Shown here: piece after piece, positions 8,055 to 16,684 of the stretch
How the letters are laid out: every line of letters begins with the position of its first letter
Position numbering within the stretch: position 1 is the first letter of the stretch
Assembly (NCBI GenBank): GCA_964453665.1
Contig: CAYVQT010000007.1
Span: forward strand, 6,062-70,061
Length of the DNA: 64,000 bases
Direction of reading: 5' to 3'
Origin: DAOUTY01 sp964453665
GTDB lineage: Bacteria; Chloroflexota; Dehalococcoidia; SZUA-161
The notes under the pieces: generated by a model
The model's database searches: none
Told to the model about the DNA's origin: nothing
The model's input: the letters and a program-made list of their open reading frames with translations, nothing else
Program-made: the position numbers and the translations under genes

Positions 8055-8303
8055 TTGACAATGGTCACCTCATAAGTTAATCTTTAAAAACCAGAATTAG
8101 GAGTAGTATATCTATCAATAAATTATCAAAGCTGTTAAATAGCAGAATAGCTTAGAAGGGGTATATAGCGCGAGAGATACTATTTGTCAATAATATGCGT
8201 ATGTCGCGTATCGAGGGGGCATTGATTCGCTATCTTTAATTGGTCACTTGGATAGCGCGGAGCCAGTAGTGAAACCGACCCGATGGGGTCGGTTTTGATT
8301 TTT
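8055..8303 (+). ncRNA. candidate small RNA or attenuated leader
   Basis: A possible promoter (TTGACA 8055-8060, 17 bp, TAATCT 8078-8083) is followed by about 210 nt with no convincing reading frame and then by a strong terminator at 8272-8303. Just before the terminator, CGCTATC (near 8228) can pair with GATAGCG (near 8251). The unit ends 54 nt before the start of the giant VWA gene. It could be an independent small RNA or a leader that controls that gene by attenuation. No known riboswitch class was recognised. Confidence 0.35.
8272..8303 (+). terminator. strong rho-independent terminator
   Basis: A 10-bp perfect stem, AAACCGACCC (8272-8281) with GGGTCGGTTT (8286-8295), has a 4-nt loop and is followed by TGATTTTT. 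It lies upstream of, and in the same direction as, the gene at 8357, with no protein-coding gene directly before it. Confidence 0.85.
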
Positions 8304-8356
8304 AAAAGCGTAAAGAGGTTGATGGTTAATATAATGCTGATAGGAGCACGGCAGGC

Positions 8357-11300
8357 ATGAGTAGGGGCGGCCCATTATCAAGAATTGTCGTTACACTGCT
8401 CGTTTTATGCCTGCTGGTTGGGACGGTTATAGGGCTGAGCACTACAACTGCCTACGCTGACCCTGATGTGGAGGCCCAGCTCTGTATCATTTTGGATGGT
8501 TCCGGCAGCATCAAAGCGGGAGAGTGGTCTCTCATAATCAATGGGCTGGCTGAAGCCATTGAGGATCCATCCTGCTTTCCTCAGGACGGCTCAGTGGAAC
8601 TGACGATTATTATGTGGGGATGGGGGAATCAACAACAAGGTATTATGCCGGAAGCTCGAATCAAGCTTGCCCCGACAATTATCACATCATTAAATTCAGG
8701 CATTGTTGCAGACCAAATTAGAAGCTTTATTCAACCACTTGGTTATACACCCATGGCGTGCGGAATCCGGCTGGCCGCCGACACATTGTACGCATCGCCG
8801 AATTTCAGCCCTGATATCAAGCAGGCTATAAACATGGTCTCAGATGGCGAGGCCACCTGGTGTTGTAACAGTGGCTACACGGGTGAGTGGTGCGGTTGGC
8901 CGGACTTGACAGAGCCGCGAGCAGATACTGTAGCAGCTCGAAATTACGCCATCAGCAAGTTATCGATGACAGTCGATCAGGATACATTCGATGCTGAGTT
9001 CATTGGTCTCCAGGGTGAGATTAGTAACTGGTTGAAGACCAGCATTGTGTGGCCCCAGCCTGGCTACTATGCTCCACCCTTCACCAGTACTGGTTGGGTG
9101 CGTGTTGTAGCAAACGCTCAGGAGTTTGCGGATACGATATGCGATAAGATAAGGCTTTTGATGAACTTTAGTCTTACAATGCAGGTCTCTGGATGTGGGA
9201 CGACAACACCATCTGTAGGTGGACATATCTACCCGGCGGACGAAGTTGTTAACATTACCGCTACCCCTTGTGAAGGCTGGGAATTCACCGGCTGGACTGG
9301 TGACGTGGCTGACCCGGGTTCCCCTACGACCACCGTGACTGTTGATATGGATAAGACCGTAACTGCCAACTTTGCGAAAATACCACGCACACTCACGATG
9401 CAGGTTAGTGGTTGTGGGACTACCAGCCCTTTAATCGGCGACCATGTCTACGAGCATGGCACGATAGTCGATATCTCCGCTGTCCCGTGCCCAGGCTGGG
9501 AGTTCGTCAACTGGACCGGGGCCGTCGCCGATCCAAATTCTGACACGACAACTGTGACCATGAACTCCGATAAAACCGTAACCGCGAACTTCTCGGCTAT
9601 AACCCCCACCCTTACGATGCAGGTTGATGGATGCGGGTCTACTGCGCCTTCCGTAGGCGACCATGTCTACACCTGGGGTACTGTGGTCGGCATTTCCGCT
9701 GATCCCTGCCCCGGTTGGGCCTTCGACAGCTGGATCGGTGATGTGGCTAATTCGACTTCCCCAATGACAACCGTGACCATGGACGCCGATAAAACCGTAA
9801 CCGCGAAATTTCTTCCGCCTCTTACCCTTACGATGCAGGTGAATGGATGCGGGGTTACCACTCCGGCCATCGGCAGTCATGTCTACGTGCCGCACACAGT
9901 CGTTGACATTTCTGTGACCCCATGTCCCGGTTGGGAGTTTGTCAGTTGGACAGGGGATGTCGGTAATTCCACTTCTCCCGCTACTACCGTGACTATGAAC
10001 TCCGATAAGACCATCATTGTCAACTTTTCGGAGATACCCGAACCCCTGAGCTTGCAGCTGGCTGTGATTCTGGATGGTTCGAGCAGCATAGACGCTACTG
10101 AGTGGGCTGTCCAGCGGATCGGTCTGCGTGACGCTGTCTACAATGGGGTCGTGCCTCGTGACGGCTCTGTGGAGCTGACAGTGATTCAGTTTGCCAGCGG
10201 TTTGCCCTTGGGCGTGAGGACAGAACTGGCGCCGACGGTTATTACATGGGAAAACTGGGACGAAGTAGCGACTACGATCCAGAACATGGTCAAGGGAAAT
10301 GGTACAACGCCTATAAATCTCGGGATTGAGCGAGCCGTAGCGGAGATCACCGGTTCCCCGTACTTCCCCATCACTTCTAAGCAGATTATCAACATAAGCA
10401 GCGATATCGGAGAGTACACTCTGCCCGGCATGGAGATAACAAAAGAAGCACGAGATGCAGCTCTGGCTGCTGGCATCGATGAGATAAGCGCCGAGGGGAT
10501 CGGCGATATCCGTACCATTGACATAGAATGGCTGATAGACAGCATTGTTTATCCCGGGTATCCACTTCCTGATGACCCTGGTACGATAGCCCCGCCTTTT
10601 ATAGCCGGTTGGGTATATGTAGTTGAAAGTGCCGCTGATTTCGAGACAGCTATCGGCGAGAAGATTCAACCTCCCGTTAGTACTCATGCCCTGATTGTGG
10701 GCAGCAGCGTTGGCGGCTCGGTGACTGAACCTGGTGAAGGTATGTATTCCTATAGCGCGGGTACGGTGGTCAACCTCATAGCCACACCTGATACAGGCTG
10801 GGTATTTGACTACTGGACTGGCGACGTCGCTGTCCCATCGTCAGCCAATACCACCATAACCATGAATAACTACAAAGTGGTTACAGCCTACTTTGTTGAA
10901 GGCCGTACTCTGGACGTTAGCAGCGGGACGGGCGGCTCGGTGACCGAACCTGGCGAAGGCCTATTCACTTACGAGATCGGAACCGTGGTCAATCTGACCG
11001 CTACACATAGTTTAGGCTGGGAGTTCGACAGTTGGACAGGCAATGTCGCCAACCCGTCATCAGCCACCACCACCATAACAATGAACCAGAATCAGGTGGT
11101 TGTCGCTAACTTCTATGAAATACCGACACATGTGTTAACGATAGACAGCACGGCCGGCGGCTCGGTAACCGACCCCGGCGAAGGGAGCCTTGTCTACAAC
11201 GAGGGTACCGTAGTAGACCTGACCGCAACGCACAATATAGGCTGGGCTTTCGACGGCTGGACAGGCGATGTCGCTGCGCCATCGTCAGCCACAACTACCA

Positions 11301-13033
11301 TAACTATGAACGAGGATAAATCGGTCACCGCCAACTTCCGCGAGGTTCCAATATATCACCTCGCGGTGGGCAGTACTACCGGAGGTTCAGTAACAGAACC
11401 CGGCGAGGGTGTTTTCGACTACAGCGAGGACAGCATGGTGAATCTTACAGCCATTCCCGATACAGGCTGGACTTTCGATGGCTGGATCGGCAATGTCGTT
11501 GACCCTGAGTCACCTGCCACCGTTATAACGATGAATCAGGATGAGCTGGTTACCGCCAAGTTCGTCAGAGCCTATACCCTGACTATAAGCAGCGGCATGG
11601 GCGGCTCGGTAACCGGTCCCGGCGAAGGTGTCTTCACTTATAAAGAAGGCACAGTGGTCGACCTTACTGCCACTGCTAGCTCAGGCCAATTATTTGACTA
11701 CTGGACTGGCGATGTCGCTCACCCGTATTTGGCTACTACCACCATAACCATTGACCAGAACAAAGCGGTAACCGCCCACTTTATCAAATCCTATATCCTT
11801 GCCCTTAGCAGCAGCAACGGAGGCTCAATAACTGCACCCGGTGAAGGTATCTTCGTTTACAGGATAGGTTCCGTGGTCGACCTCACCGCTACTCCCGACT
11901 TCGGCAGGTTGTTCCAAAGCTGGACGGGTAATGTCGCCGAACCCTCATCGGCTACTACTACTATAACCATGAATCGTGATGAGGTGGTTGTCGCCAACTT
12001 CTCCGGGTTGACGATGCGCACTTTGACCATGCAGGTCAATGGCAACGGGACCACTACGCCGGCTGTTGGCGAGCATGATTATGCTGTAGGCACGATCGTC
12101 AACATACTGGCAGTTCCTGACGTGGGCTACGAGTTCGTCAGCTGGACGGGGGACGTGGCTAGCTCTACGTCTGAGATAACCACAGTGACCATGGACACGG
12201 ACAAAGTTGTCACCGCAACCTTCAGCGCCTTGCCCACCCACTACAACCTGGTGATTCATGTCATTGGCGGCGGTACAACCAGCCCGACGGCCGGTGAGTA
12301 CACCTATCCGGTGGGTGCTGTGGTTAATATCTCCGCTTTCCCCAATCCAGGATGGGGATTCGATAGCTGGACGGGTGACGTCGCTGCCACCAGTTCCGCC
12401 ACGACTACTGTGACCATGGATTCAGCCAAGACGATAACTGCCAATTTCTATGAGCTGACATCCGGCAATACGCTGGTGATTCAGGTCAGTGGTAGCGGGA
12501 CTACAACACCAGCTCCAGGCGCCCATCTATATGAACCAGGTGCGATTGCCTATATATCTGCGATACCAAGCCCGGATTGGGAGTTCTTTGGCTGGACCAG
12601 CAATGTTCACAGTCCGCTTCTGCCTGACACCGCTGTTACCGTGGGTACGGACAAAGTTGTCACAGCCTATTTCATCCCAGTCTCACCCGGAGGAGGTGGA
12701 GTGCCAATAACCCCGGCTACACCCATACCTCCGCTGACCCCATCAATCGAACCAACCCCTACACTTGGGCCTATACAGACGCCCGGGCCTCCTACCGCCC
12801 CACCGACGACTACGACACCGCCGGTGGTAATCCCTACGCCTACCCCAACTGCCGCTCCTACGCCGGTATTCACGCCTGCGCCAACTCCAACGCCTGTCCC
12901 GACCTTAGCGCCAACACCGAGCCCAACACCCGTCAGCGAGCCCCTGCAGTTGCCATGGTCGCTGATAACAGTAACAATCGCTGCTGTAGTAGGAGTGGGG
13001 GTGCTGTTCTTTAAGCTGCGCGGAAGAATGTAA
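8357..13033 (+). CDS. giant exported protein: two VWA domains, 13 InlB-B-like repeats, Pro/Thr tail, C-terminal anchor
   Basis: This 1558-residue protein has a signal peptide at residues 1-34 (ending TTAYADP). A first VWA/DUF1194-like domain spans about 38-275, with metal-site motif DGSGS (D47, S49, S51). Four Cys-containing repeats follow at about 273-559, then a second VWA domain at about 565-770 with DGSSS at D573. Nine more repeats cover about 777-1440. A Pro/Thr-rich linker (about 1442-1525) precedes one membrane helix near 1532-1551 and a basic end (KLRGRM). The repeats of 70-76 residues carry the core WTGDVA...TTTVTM..DK.VTANF, as in divergent InlB B-repeats. VWA domains bind ligands or metal, so an adhesive or sensory surface role is likely. 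AGGAG at 8341-8345 supports the start. Confidence 0.9.
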   Translation: MSRGGPLSRIVVTLLVLCLLVGTVIGLSTTTAYADPDVEAQLCIILDGSGSIKAGEWSLIINGLAEAIEDPSCFPQDGSVELTIIMWGWGNQQQGIMPEARIKLAPTIITSLNSGIVADQIRSFIQPLGYTPMACGIRLAADTLYASPNFSPDIKQAINMVSDGEATWCCNSGYTGEWCGWPDLTEPRADTVAARNYAISKLSMTVDQDTFDAEFIGLQGEISNWLKTSIVWPQPGYYAPPFTSTGWVRVVANAQEFADTICDKIRLLMNFSLTMQVSGCGTTTPSVGGHIYPADEVVNITATPCEGWEFTGWTGDVADPGSPTTTVTVDMDKTVTANFAKIPRTLTMQVSGCGTTSPLIGDHVYEHGTIVDISAVPCPGWEFVNWTGAVADPNSDTTTVTMNSDKTVTANFSAITPTLTMQVDGCGSTAPSVGDHVYTWGTVVGISADPCPGWAFDSWIGDVANSTSPMTTVTMDADKTVTAKFLPPLTLTMQVNGCGVTTPAIGSHVYVPHTVVDISVTPCPGWEFVSWTGDVGNSTSPATTVTMNSDKTIIVNFSEIPEPLSLQLAVILDGSSSIDATEWAVQRIGLRDAVYNGVVPRDGSVELTVIQFASGLPLGVRTELAPTVITWENWDEVATTIQNMVKGNGTTPINLGIERAVAEITGSPYFPITSKQIINISSDIGEYTLPGMEITKEARDAALAAGIDEISAEGIGDIRTIDIEWLIDSIVYPGYPLPDDPGTIAPPFIAGWVYVVESAADFETAIGEKIQPPVSTHALIVGSSVGGSVTEPGEGMYSYSAGTVVNLIATPDTGWVFDYWTGDVAVPSSANTTITMNNYKVVTAYFVEGRTLDVSSGTGGSVTEPGEGLFTYEIGTVVNLTATHSLGWEFDSWTGNVANPSSATTTITMNQNQVVVANFYEIPTHVLTIDSTAGGSVTDPGEGSLVYNEGTVVDLTATHNIGWAFDGWTGDVAAPSSATTTITMNEDKSVTANFREVPIYHLAVGSTTGGSVTEPGEGVFDYSEDSMVNLTAIPDTGWTFDGWIGNVVDPESPATVITMNQDELVTAKFVRAYTLTISSGMGGSVTGPGEGVFTYKEGTVVDLTATASSGQLFDYWTGDVAHPYLATTTITIDQNKAVTAHFIKSYILALSSSNGGSITAPGEGIFVYRIGSVVDLTATPDFGRLFQSWTGNVAEPSSATTTITMNRDEVVVANFSGLTMRTLTMQVNGNGTTTPAVGEHDYAVGTIVNILAVPDVGYEFVSWTGDVASSTSEITTVTMDTDKVVTATFSALPTHYNLVIHVIGGGTTSPTAGEYTYPVGAVVNISAFPNPGWGFDSWTGDVAATSSATTTVTMDSAKTITANFYELTSGNTLVIQVSGSGTTTPAPGAHLYEPGAIAYISAIPSPDWEFFGWTSNVHSPLLPDTAVTVGTDKVVTAYFIPVSPGGGGVPITPATPIPPLTPSIEPTPTLGPIQTPGPPTAPPTTTTPPVVIPTPTPTAAPTPVFTPAPTPTPVPTLAPTPSPTPVSEPLQLPWSLITVTIAAVVGVGVLFFKLRGRM
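9173..10032 (+). repeat. four tandem protein repeats, Cys-containing class
   Basis: Four copies of about 71 codons each begin LTMQVxGCG and contain a second Cys in TPCPGW or a close variant. The two Cys per copy could form a disulfide. This class lies only between the two VWA domains of the giant gene. Confidence 0.85.
10687..12681 (+). repeat. nine tandem protein repeats, Cys-free classes
   Basis: Six copies begin with a GGSVTEPGEG-like element and three further copies return to the MQVxGxGTTTP form without Cys. All share the WTGxVA and TTTxTM cores. The sharp change of class after the second VWA domain suggests separate rounds of repeat amplification. Confidence 0.85.
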
Positions 13034-13130
13034 GGCGGACTTGGTATTTAAGGCGCCGTATAATACGCTGAAAAGGGATAGTGAAGCCCTATACTCTCAG
13101 GAATCGCTGTGAATTACGAAGAATTCAACT

Positions 13131-14075
13131 TCATTTGAAGAATGACTTGATATTGTGCAGTATCAGCCCGGTGAACAAGCTTAAGGCACCTACAATGCAG
13201 AGCAATACCGCTATAAGTGCAGGACCAATCCAGAAGCTGCCAGTGGATTCATATCCATCAACCACACGCCATCCTTCCCACACACCAAAGCCCAGCATTA
13301 CCAAGGCAGGCAGCCCGAAGAAGAAGAGGGGAGCCCTTCTGCTGATGAAACCCACTATACTGTTCAATACCCCCATGCCATGTGCTAAAGGGTTCCGCTT
13401 TGCATTACCATGATATCTGATAGTCACAGGAACCTCCGCAACACGAAGGTCAGCTTCATTTGCCAGGAACTGCATCTCTGATTCTACAGAGAGCCCCTCT
13501 TCAGCAAAGGATAGCGCTTCTATAGCCTTTGGGGAGAAAGCTCTAAATCCGCTCTGGGAGTCAGTCAGTTTGACTCTCGAGCCAAAATTAGTAAGAAAGG
13601 TAAGCACACGATGTCCCCAAATTCGATATCTTGGGACAGAACTCTCAGTCTCGAGGTAGCGAGAACCAACGACTATATCAGCCTCGCCATCCAGCACGGG
13701 GTTAACGAGAGATGGGATATAGGCTGGCTCATGCTGTCCATCGCCATCGAGGAGTACCAGTGCCTTACAACCCAAGTCCCGAGCATGCTCAAAGGCCGTG
13801 CTTACGGCTGCCCCTTTGCCCCGATTGGAATCGTGCCTGATCACTGCTGCCCCGGCTTTTTCCGCTACGAGCGCTGTCTTATCAGTGGAGCCATCGTCGA
13901 TGACTATGACTTGATCTGCATGCTCCCTGGCTTTGAGCACCACACTGCCGATGAAGAGGTCCTCATTGAAACAGGGGATAGCAGCAATGATGCTAGATTG
14001 TGGGCGCTCACTCGCATCGGCCTGAACAGCATTATCTGCCCTGGATGCTCGCTTTGGTTTATGGTTCCTATTCAT
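13131..14075 (-). CDS. family 2 glycosyltransferase, polyprenyl-phosphate sugar synthase type
   Basis: This protein of about 314 residues has a GT-A fold: AAIPCFNEDLFIGSVV at the N-terminus, VIDDGSTDKT, and the DxD-type LDGDGQHEP. Two hydrophobic segments follow at the C-terminus (FFFGLPALVMLGFGVW and LIAVLLCIVGALSLFTGLIL). This is the arrangement of GtrB/DPM1-like enzymes that load a sugar onto polyprenyl phosphate at the membrane. The start is uncertain: ATG 14075 fits homology, but the frame stays open upstream to 14153. It is transcribed away from the rest of the left glycan block and convergently with the giant gene. Confidence 0.85.
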   Translation of the reverse strand: MNRNHKPKRASRADNAVQADASERPQSSIIAAIPCFNEDLFIGSVVLKAREHADQVIVIDDGSTDKTALVAEKAGAAVIRHDSNRGKGAAVSTAFEHARDLGCKALVLLDGDGQHEPAYIPSLVNPVLDGEADIVVGSRYLETESSVPRYRIWGHRVLTFLTNFGSRVKLTDSQSGFRAFSPKAIEALSFAEEGLSVESEMQFLANEADLRVAEVPVTIRYHGNAKRNPLAHGMGVLNSIVGFISRRAPLFFFGLPALVMLGFGVWEGWRVVDGYESTGSFWIGPALIAVLLCIVGALSLFTGLILHNIKSFFK

Positions 14076-14254
14076 CGTATTCAAGAAATGATACGATACA
14101 ACCCTTGGTGGAAGCGATAATAGCATAATGGAAGGCGAATGACAACGTGACAAATCCTAACCCAAGTTACCATCTCTGGTAGCGTCTTTGATTCAGGCGT
14201 CACGCCGACGAAGCCTTTAACCTTTACTGGGAAAGAGGCTGGTGGTATTATATT

Positions 14255-14689
14255 GTGCAACAGGAGCGTATACTCACCAAAGCAGGTATAGAAACAGGGT
14301 TCGGACAGGTTATTGAGGTACCAGCAAGCGCGAGAAAGTTGCGAGGTTATGTAAAAAACCATGATCGTGGTTGGAAACTAGGGGATATGCTTGAAATCAA
14401 GGTCTGCCAGATTAAGGGGAAATGCCCGGTGTACAAGGTTGGGGATAGAATCACGATTGTTGGCCCTAGTATATCACTTGATAAGACCGATGCTATTTGT
14501 GTCCACGCTCTTTCAACCCTACTGCATTATGTTGTTGCTTTAGATGAAGGAGCTGACCCGGTAAAACTAGGCTTATCAAAGAATAGAGACTGCGCCTACA
14601 TGCAGTGCGTTGACCCTGGGGCACCTTATACCAGTGGGGGAACAGTAATCTTCAAGTGTCGCAGAATCCAAGAGGAGTCCGCTGAATGA
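14255..14689 (+). CDS. TIGR04076-like Cys-containing small protein
   Basis: This 144-residue protein has a core after residue ~45 that resembles TIGR04076: IKVCQIKGKCPVYKVGD near 48-64, a middle ICVHAL, and YMQCVDPGAPYTSGG followed by VIFKCRRI at the end. The conserved Cys suggest metal or redox function, but the family has no established role. The start could be GTG 14255 or ATG 14387, which has TAGGGG close upstream. Its stop overlaps the next start by 4 nt (ATGA), so it is translationally coupled to the 2-epimerase gene. Confidence 0.65.
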   Translation: MQQERILTKAGIETGFGQVIEVPASARKLRGYVKNHDRGWKLGDMLEIKVCQIKGKCPVYKVGDRITIVGPSISLDKTDAICVHALSTLLHYVVALDEGADPVKLGLSKNRDCAYMQCVDPGAPYTSGGTVIFKCRRIQEESAE

Positions 14690-15768
14690 AAGTCGCCGTA
14701 GTCCTGGGCACACGCCCCGAAATAATCAAGATGGCGCCGGTGATAAGGGAGCTTGTGAGGAGACACGAGGATTATTTCATCCTTCATACTGGTCAGCACT
14801 ACTCATACAATTTAGATAAGGTTTTTTTTGAGCAACTCAAGCTCCCCGATGCTAAATACAATCTAGAGGTTGGATCAGGCTCCCACGCAGAGGAAACAGC
14901 AAGAATCCTTGTAGGGATAGAGAAGGTATTGCTAGATGAACAACCTTATATCGTTTTGGTTGAGGGCGATACCAACTCCGTGCTGGCTGGAGCGCTTGCA
15001 TCCGCCAAGCTCCACATAAAGGTGGGGCATGTTGAGGCCGGTCTGCGGAGCTACGATCGCCGGATGCCGGAAGAGATCAACCGAGTCCTGACTGACCACT
15101 GCTCAGACTACTTATTTGCTCCAACTGAGAAGGCGAAGGTAATCTTGCAGGGTGAAGGCATCCCCGATGAGAAAATCTTCGTAACCGGCAATACCATTGT
15201 CGATGCTGTCCACCAGAATCTAGAGATTACAAGGAAAAAGGGGAATACCCTCAGTGATCTACATGTTAATCCCAAAGAATACTTCTTGGTAACGCTTCAC
15301 CGTCAGGAGAATGTTGATGACAGGGCAAGGCTAGAGTCTATCCTGAGAGGCCTCGATGAGCTAACAGATGAATTTCGCCTGCCGGTGATCTACCCGGCAC
15401 ACCCGCGTTCTGTAAAGAGGATGACCGAGTTCAATTTGCAACCGAAGAACGTTGCTATGATTGAGCCGGTGGATTTCCTCAGCTTTCTTCTACTTGAGAG
15501 CGAAGCGAAGCTTATCCTGACCGATTCCGGTGGCGTACAGGAGGAGGCCTGCATACTCGGGGTTCCTTGTATGACCCTCCGGGATAATACTGAGAGGCCG
15601 GAAACGCTTGAGGTGGGCGCTAACATCCTGGCCGGTGCTGTACCCAAGACAATAATAGAGCATGCACACCTTATGTTGAAACGAAAAAACGATTGGGGTA
15701 ATCCTTTTGGAGACGGAAAAGCAGCTGAAAGGATTGTGAGAATAGTGATGGGGGACCGAGATGGCTAA
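14686..15768 (+). CDS. wecB: UDP-N-acetylglucosamine 2-epimerase (non-hydrolysing), copy 1
   Basis: This 360-residue enzyme interconverts UDP-GlcNAc and UDP-ManNAc, or the 2,3-diacetamido uronate equivalents in WbpI-type members. The WecB family signature is complete: LGTRPEIIKMAP at the N-terminus, D95 in EGDTNS, E117 in GHVEAG, E130 in MPEEIN, and H205 in TLHRQEN. A GGVQEEA loop near the C-terminus binds the nucleotide. It is very similar to the copy at 21058 and clearly different from the one at 38899. It is coupled to the Cys-containing protein upstream and overlaps the SDR gene downstream by 8 nt. Confidence 0.92.
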   Translation: MKVAVVLGTRPEIIKMAPVIRELVRRHEDYFILHTGQHYSYNLDKVFFEQLKLPDAKYNLEVGSGSHAEETARILVGIEKVLLDEQPYIVLVEGDTNSVLAGALASAKLHIKVGHVEAGLRSYDRRMPEEINRVLTDHCSDYLFAPTEKAKVILQGEGIPDEKIFVTGNTIVDAVHQNLEITRKKGNTLSDLHVNPKEYFLVTLHRQENVDDRARLESILRGLDELTDEFRLPVIYPAHPRSVKRMTEFNLQPKNVAMIEPVDFLSFLLLESEAKLILTDSGGVQEEACILGVPCMTLRDNTERPETLEVGANILAGAVPKTIIEHAHLMLKRKNDWGNPFGDGKAAERIVRIVMGDRDG

Positions 15769-16684
15769 AATATTAGTTACGGGGGGGCTGGGTTTTATCG
15801 GATCTAACCTTGTCCCTGAACTTAGAAAAAGAAAACACGAGGTCTGGGTCTGTGACCTCGGACATTCGGAGGGGCCAAACTATACACGCTGCGATGTTTC
15901 TAAACATCGCCAGCTTGAGAAGATATTCGAGGAACATAGTTATGATTATGTTTATCATTTAGCAGCGGAGTACGGCCGTTGGAATGGGGAGGACTATTAC
16001 GAAAATCTATGGCTCACTAATGTGGTGGGCACAAAGAATATCATCAGGCTTCAGGAGAAAAAGAAGTTCAGAATGATCTTTTTTAGCAGTGCCGAGGTCT
16101 ATGGAGATTATGACGATATCATGAGCGAAGATGTGATGGATAATGTGCCCCTAAAACAGATGAATGACTATGCCATGACGAAATGGGTAGGGGAACTTCA
16201 GGTATTGAATTCAGCAGCCATGTTCGGCACTGAGACAGTACGTGTTCGACCGGTAAACGCCTACGGGCCACATGAGCACTATAGCCCGTACCGCGGGGTA
16301 ATACCGGCTTTCATCTACAAGGCCTTGCAAGATGAGCCCTACACGGTTTACGCCGGTCATAAACGTATCTTTGACTACGTCAAGGACACATGTCGCACGT
16401 TCGCTAATATAGTTGAAAGCTTCAAACCCGGAGAGGTCTACAACATCGGTGGCAGAGAAGAGTGGGAGCATGATATAAAGTACGTTTCTGATCTCATCTT
16501 GAAATGCCTGGATAAGGATGATTCTAAGATCATTTATAAAGAAGCTGAGCCATTTACTACCAGAGTGAAACATATGGACTTCTCGAAGGCAAGAAGAGAT
16601 CTAAACCATAACCCCATAATACCCCTAGAGGAAGGAATCCCGGAAACTATCGAGTGGATGAAAAGGGTATACTGTTCCGAATGA
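15761..16684 (+). CDS. NAD-dependent epimerase/dehydratase (extended SDR)
   Basis: This 307-residue protein has a Rossmann nucleotide motif GGLGFIG near residue 8 and the catalytic SSAEVYG...YAMTK set (Ser and Tyr-x3-Lys). It acts on a nucleotide sugar, but the precise product cannot be told: 4-epimerase, dehydratase or reductase are all possible in this superfamily. It overlaps the 2-epimerase by 8 nt and the glycosyltransferase downstream by 4 nt, so the three form one tight unit, presumably making and using one sugar. Confidence 0.85.
   Translation: MAKILVTGGLGFIGSNLVPELRKRKHEVWVCDLGHSEGPNYTRCDVSKHRQLEKIFEEHSYDYVYHLAAEYGRWNGEDYYENLWLTNVVGTKNIIRLQEKKKFRMIFFSSAEVYGDYDDIMSEDVMDNVPLKQMNDYAMTKWVGELQVLNSAAMFGTETVRVRPVNAYGPHEHYSPYRGVIPAFIYKALQDEPYTVYAGHKRIFDYVKDTCRTFANIVESFKPGEVYNIGGREEWEHDIKYVSDLILKCLDKDDSKIIYKEAEPFTTRVKHMDFSKARRDLNHNPIIPLEEGIPETIEWMKRVYCSE

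Noticed and set aside
8330..8335. TATAAT just upstream of the giant gene
   Set aside because: There is no fitting -35, and transcription would begin at the ribosome binding site, so it is unlikely to be the main promoter.
9431..10687. 418-codon leftward open frame inside the giant VWA gene
   Set aside because: It is the antisense shadow of the repeat region; similar antisense frames recur with each repeat and no domain is seen.
9173..12681. Periodic repeats as a CRISPR or DNA satellite
   Set aside because: The period of about 210-230 bp is in frame and encodes conserved protein repeats; there are no short identical repeats with unique spacers.
14081..14362. Leftward frame covering the gap before the TIGR04076-like gene
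   Set aside because: It overlaps coding sequence on both sides and has no similarity to known proteins.
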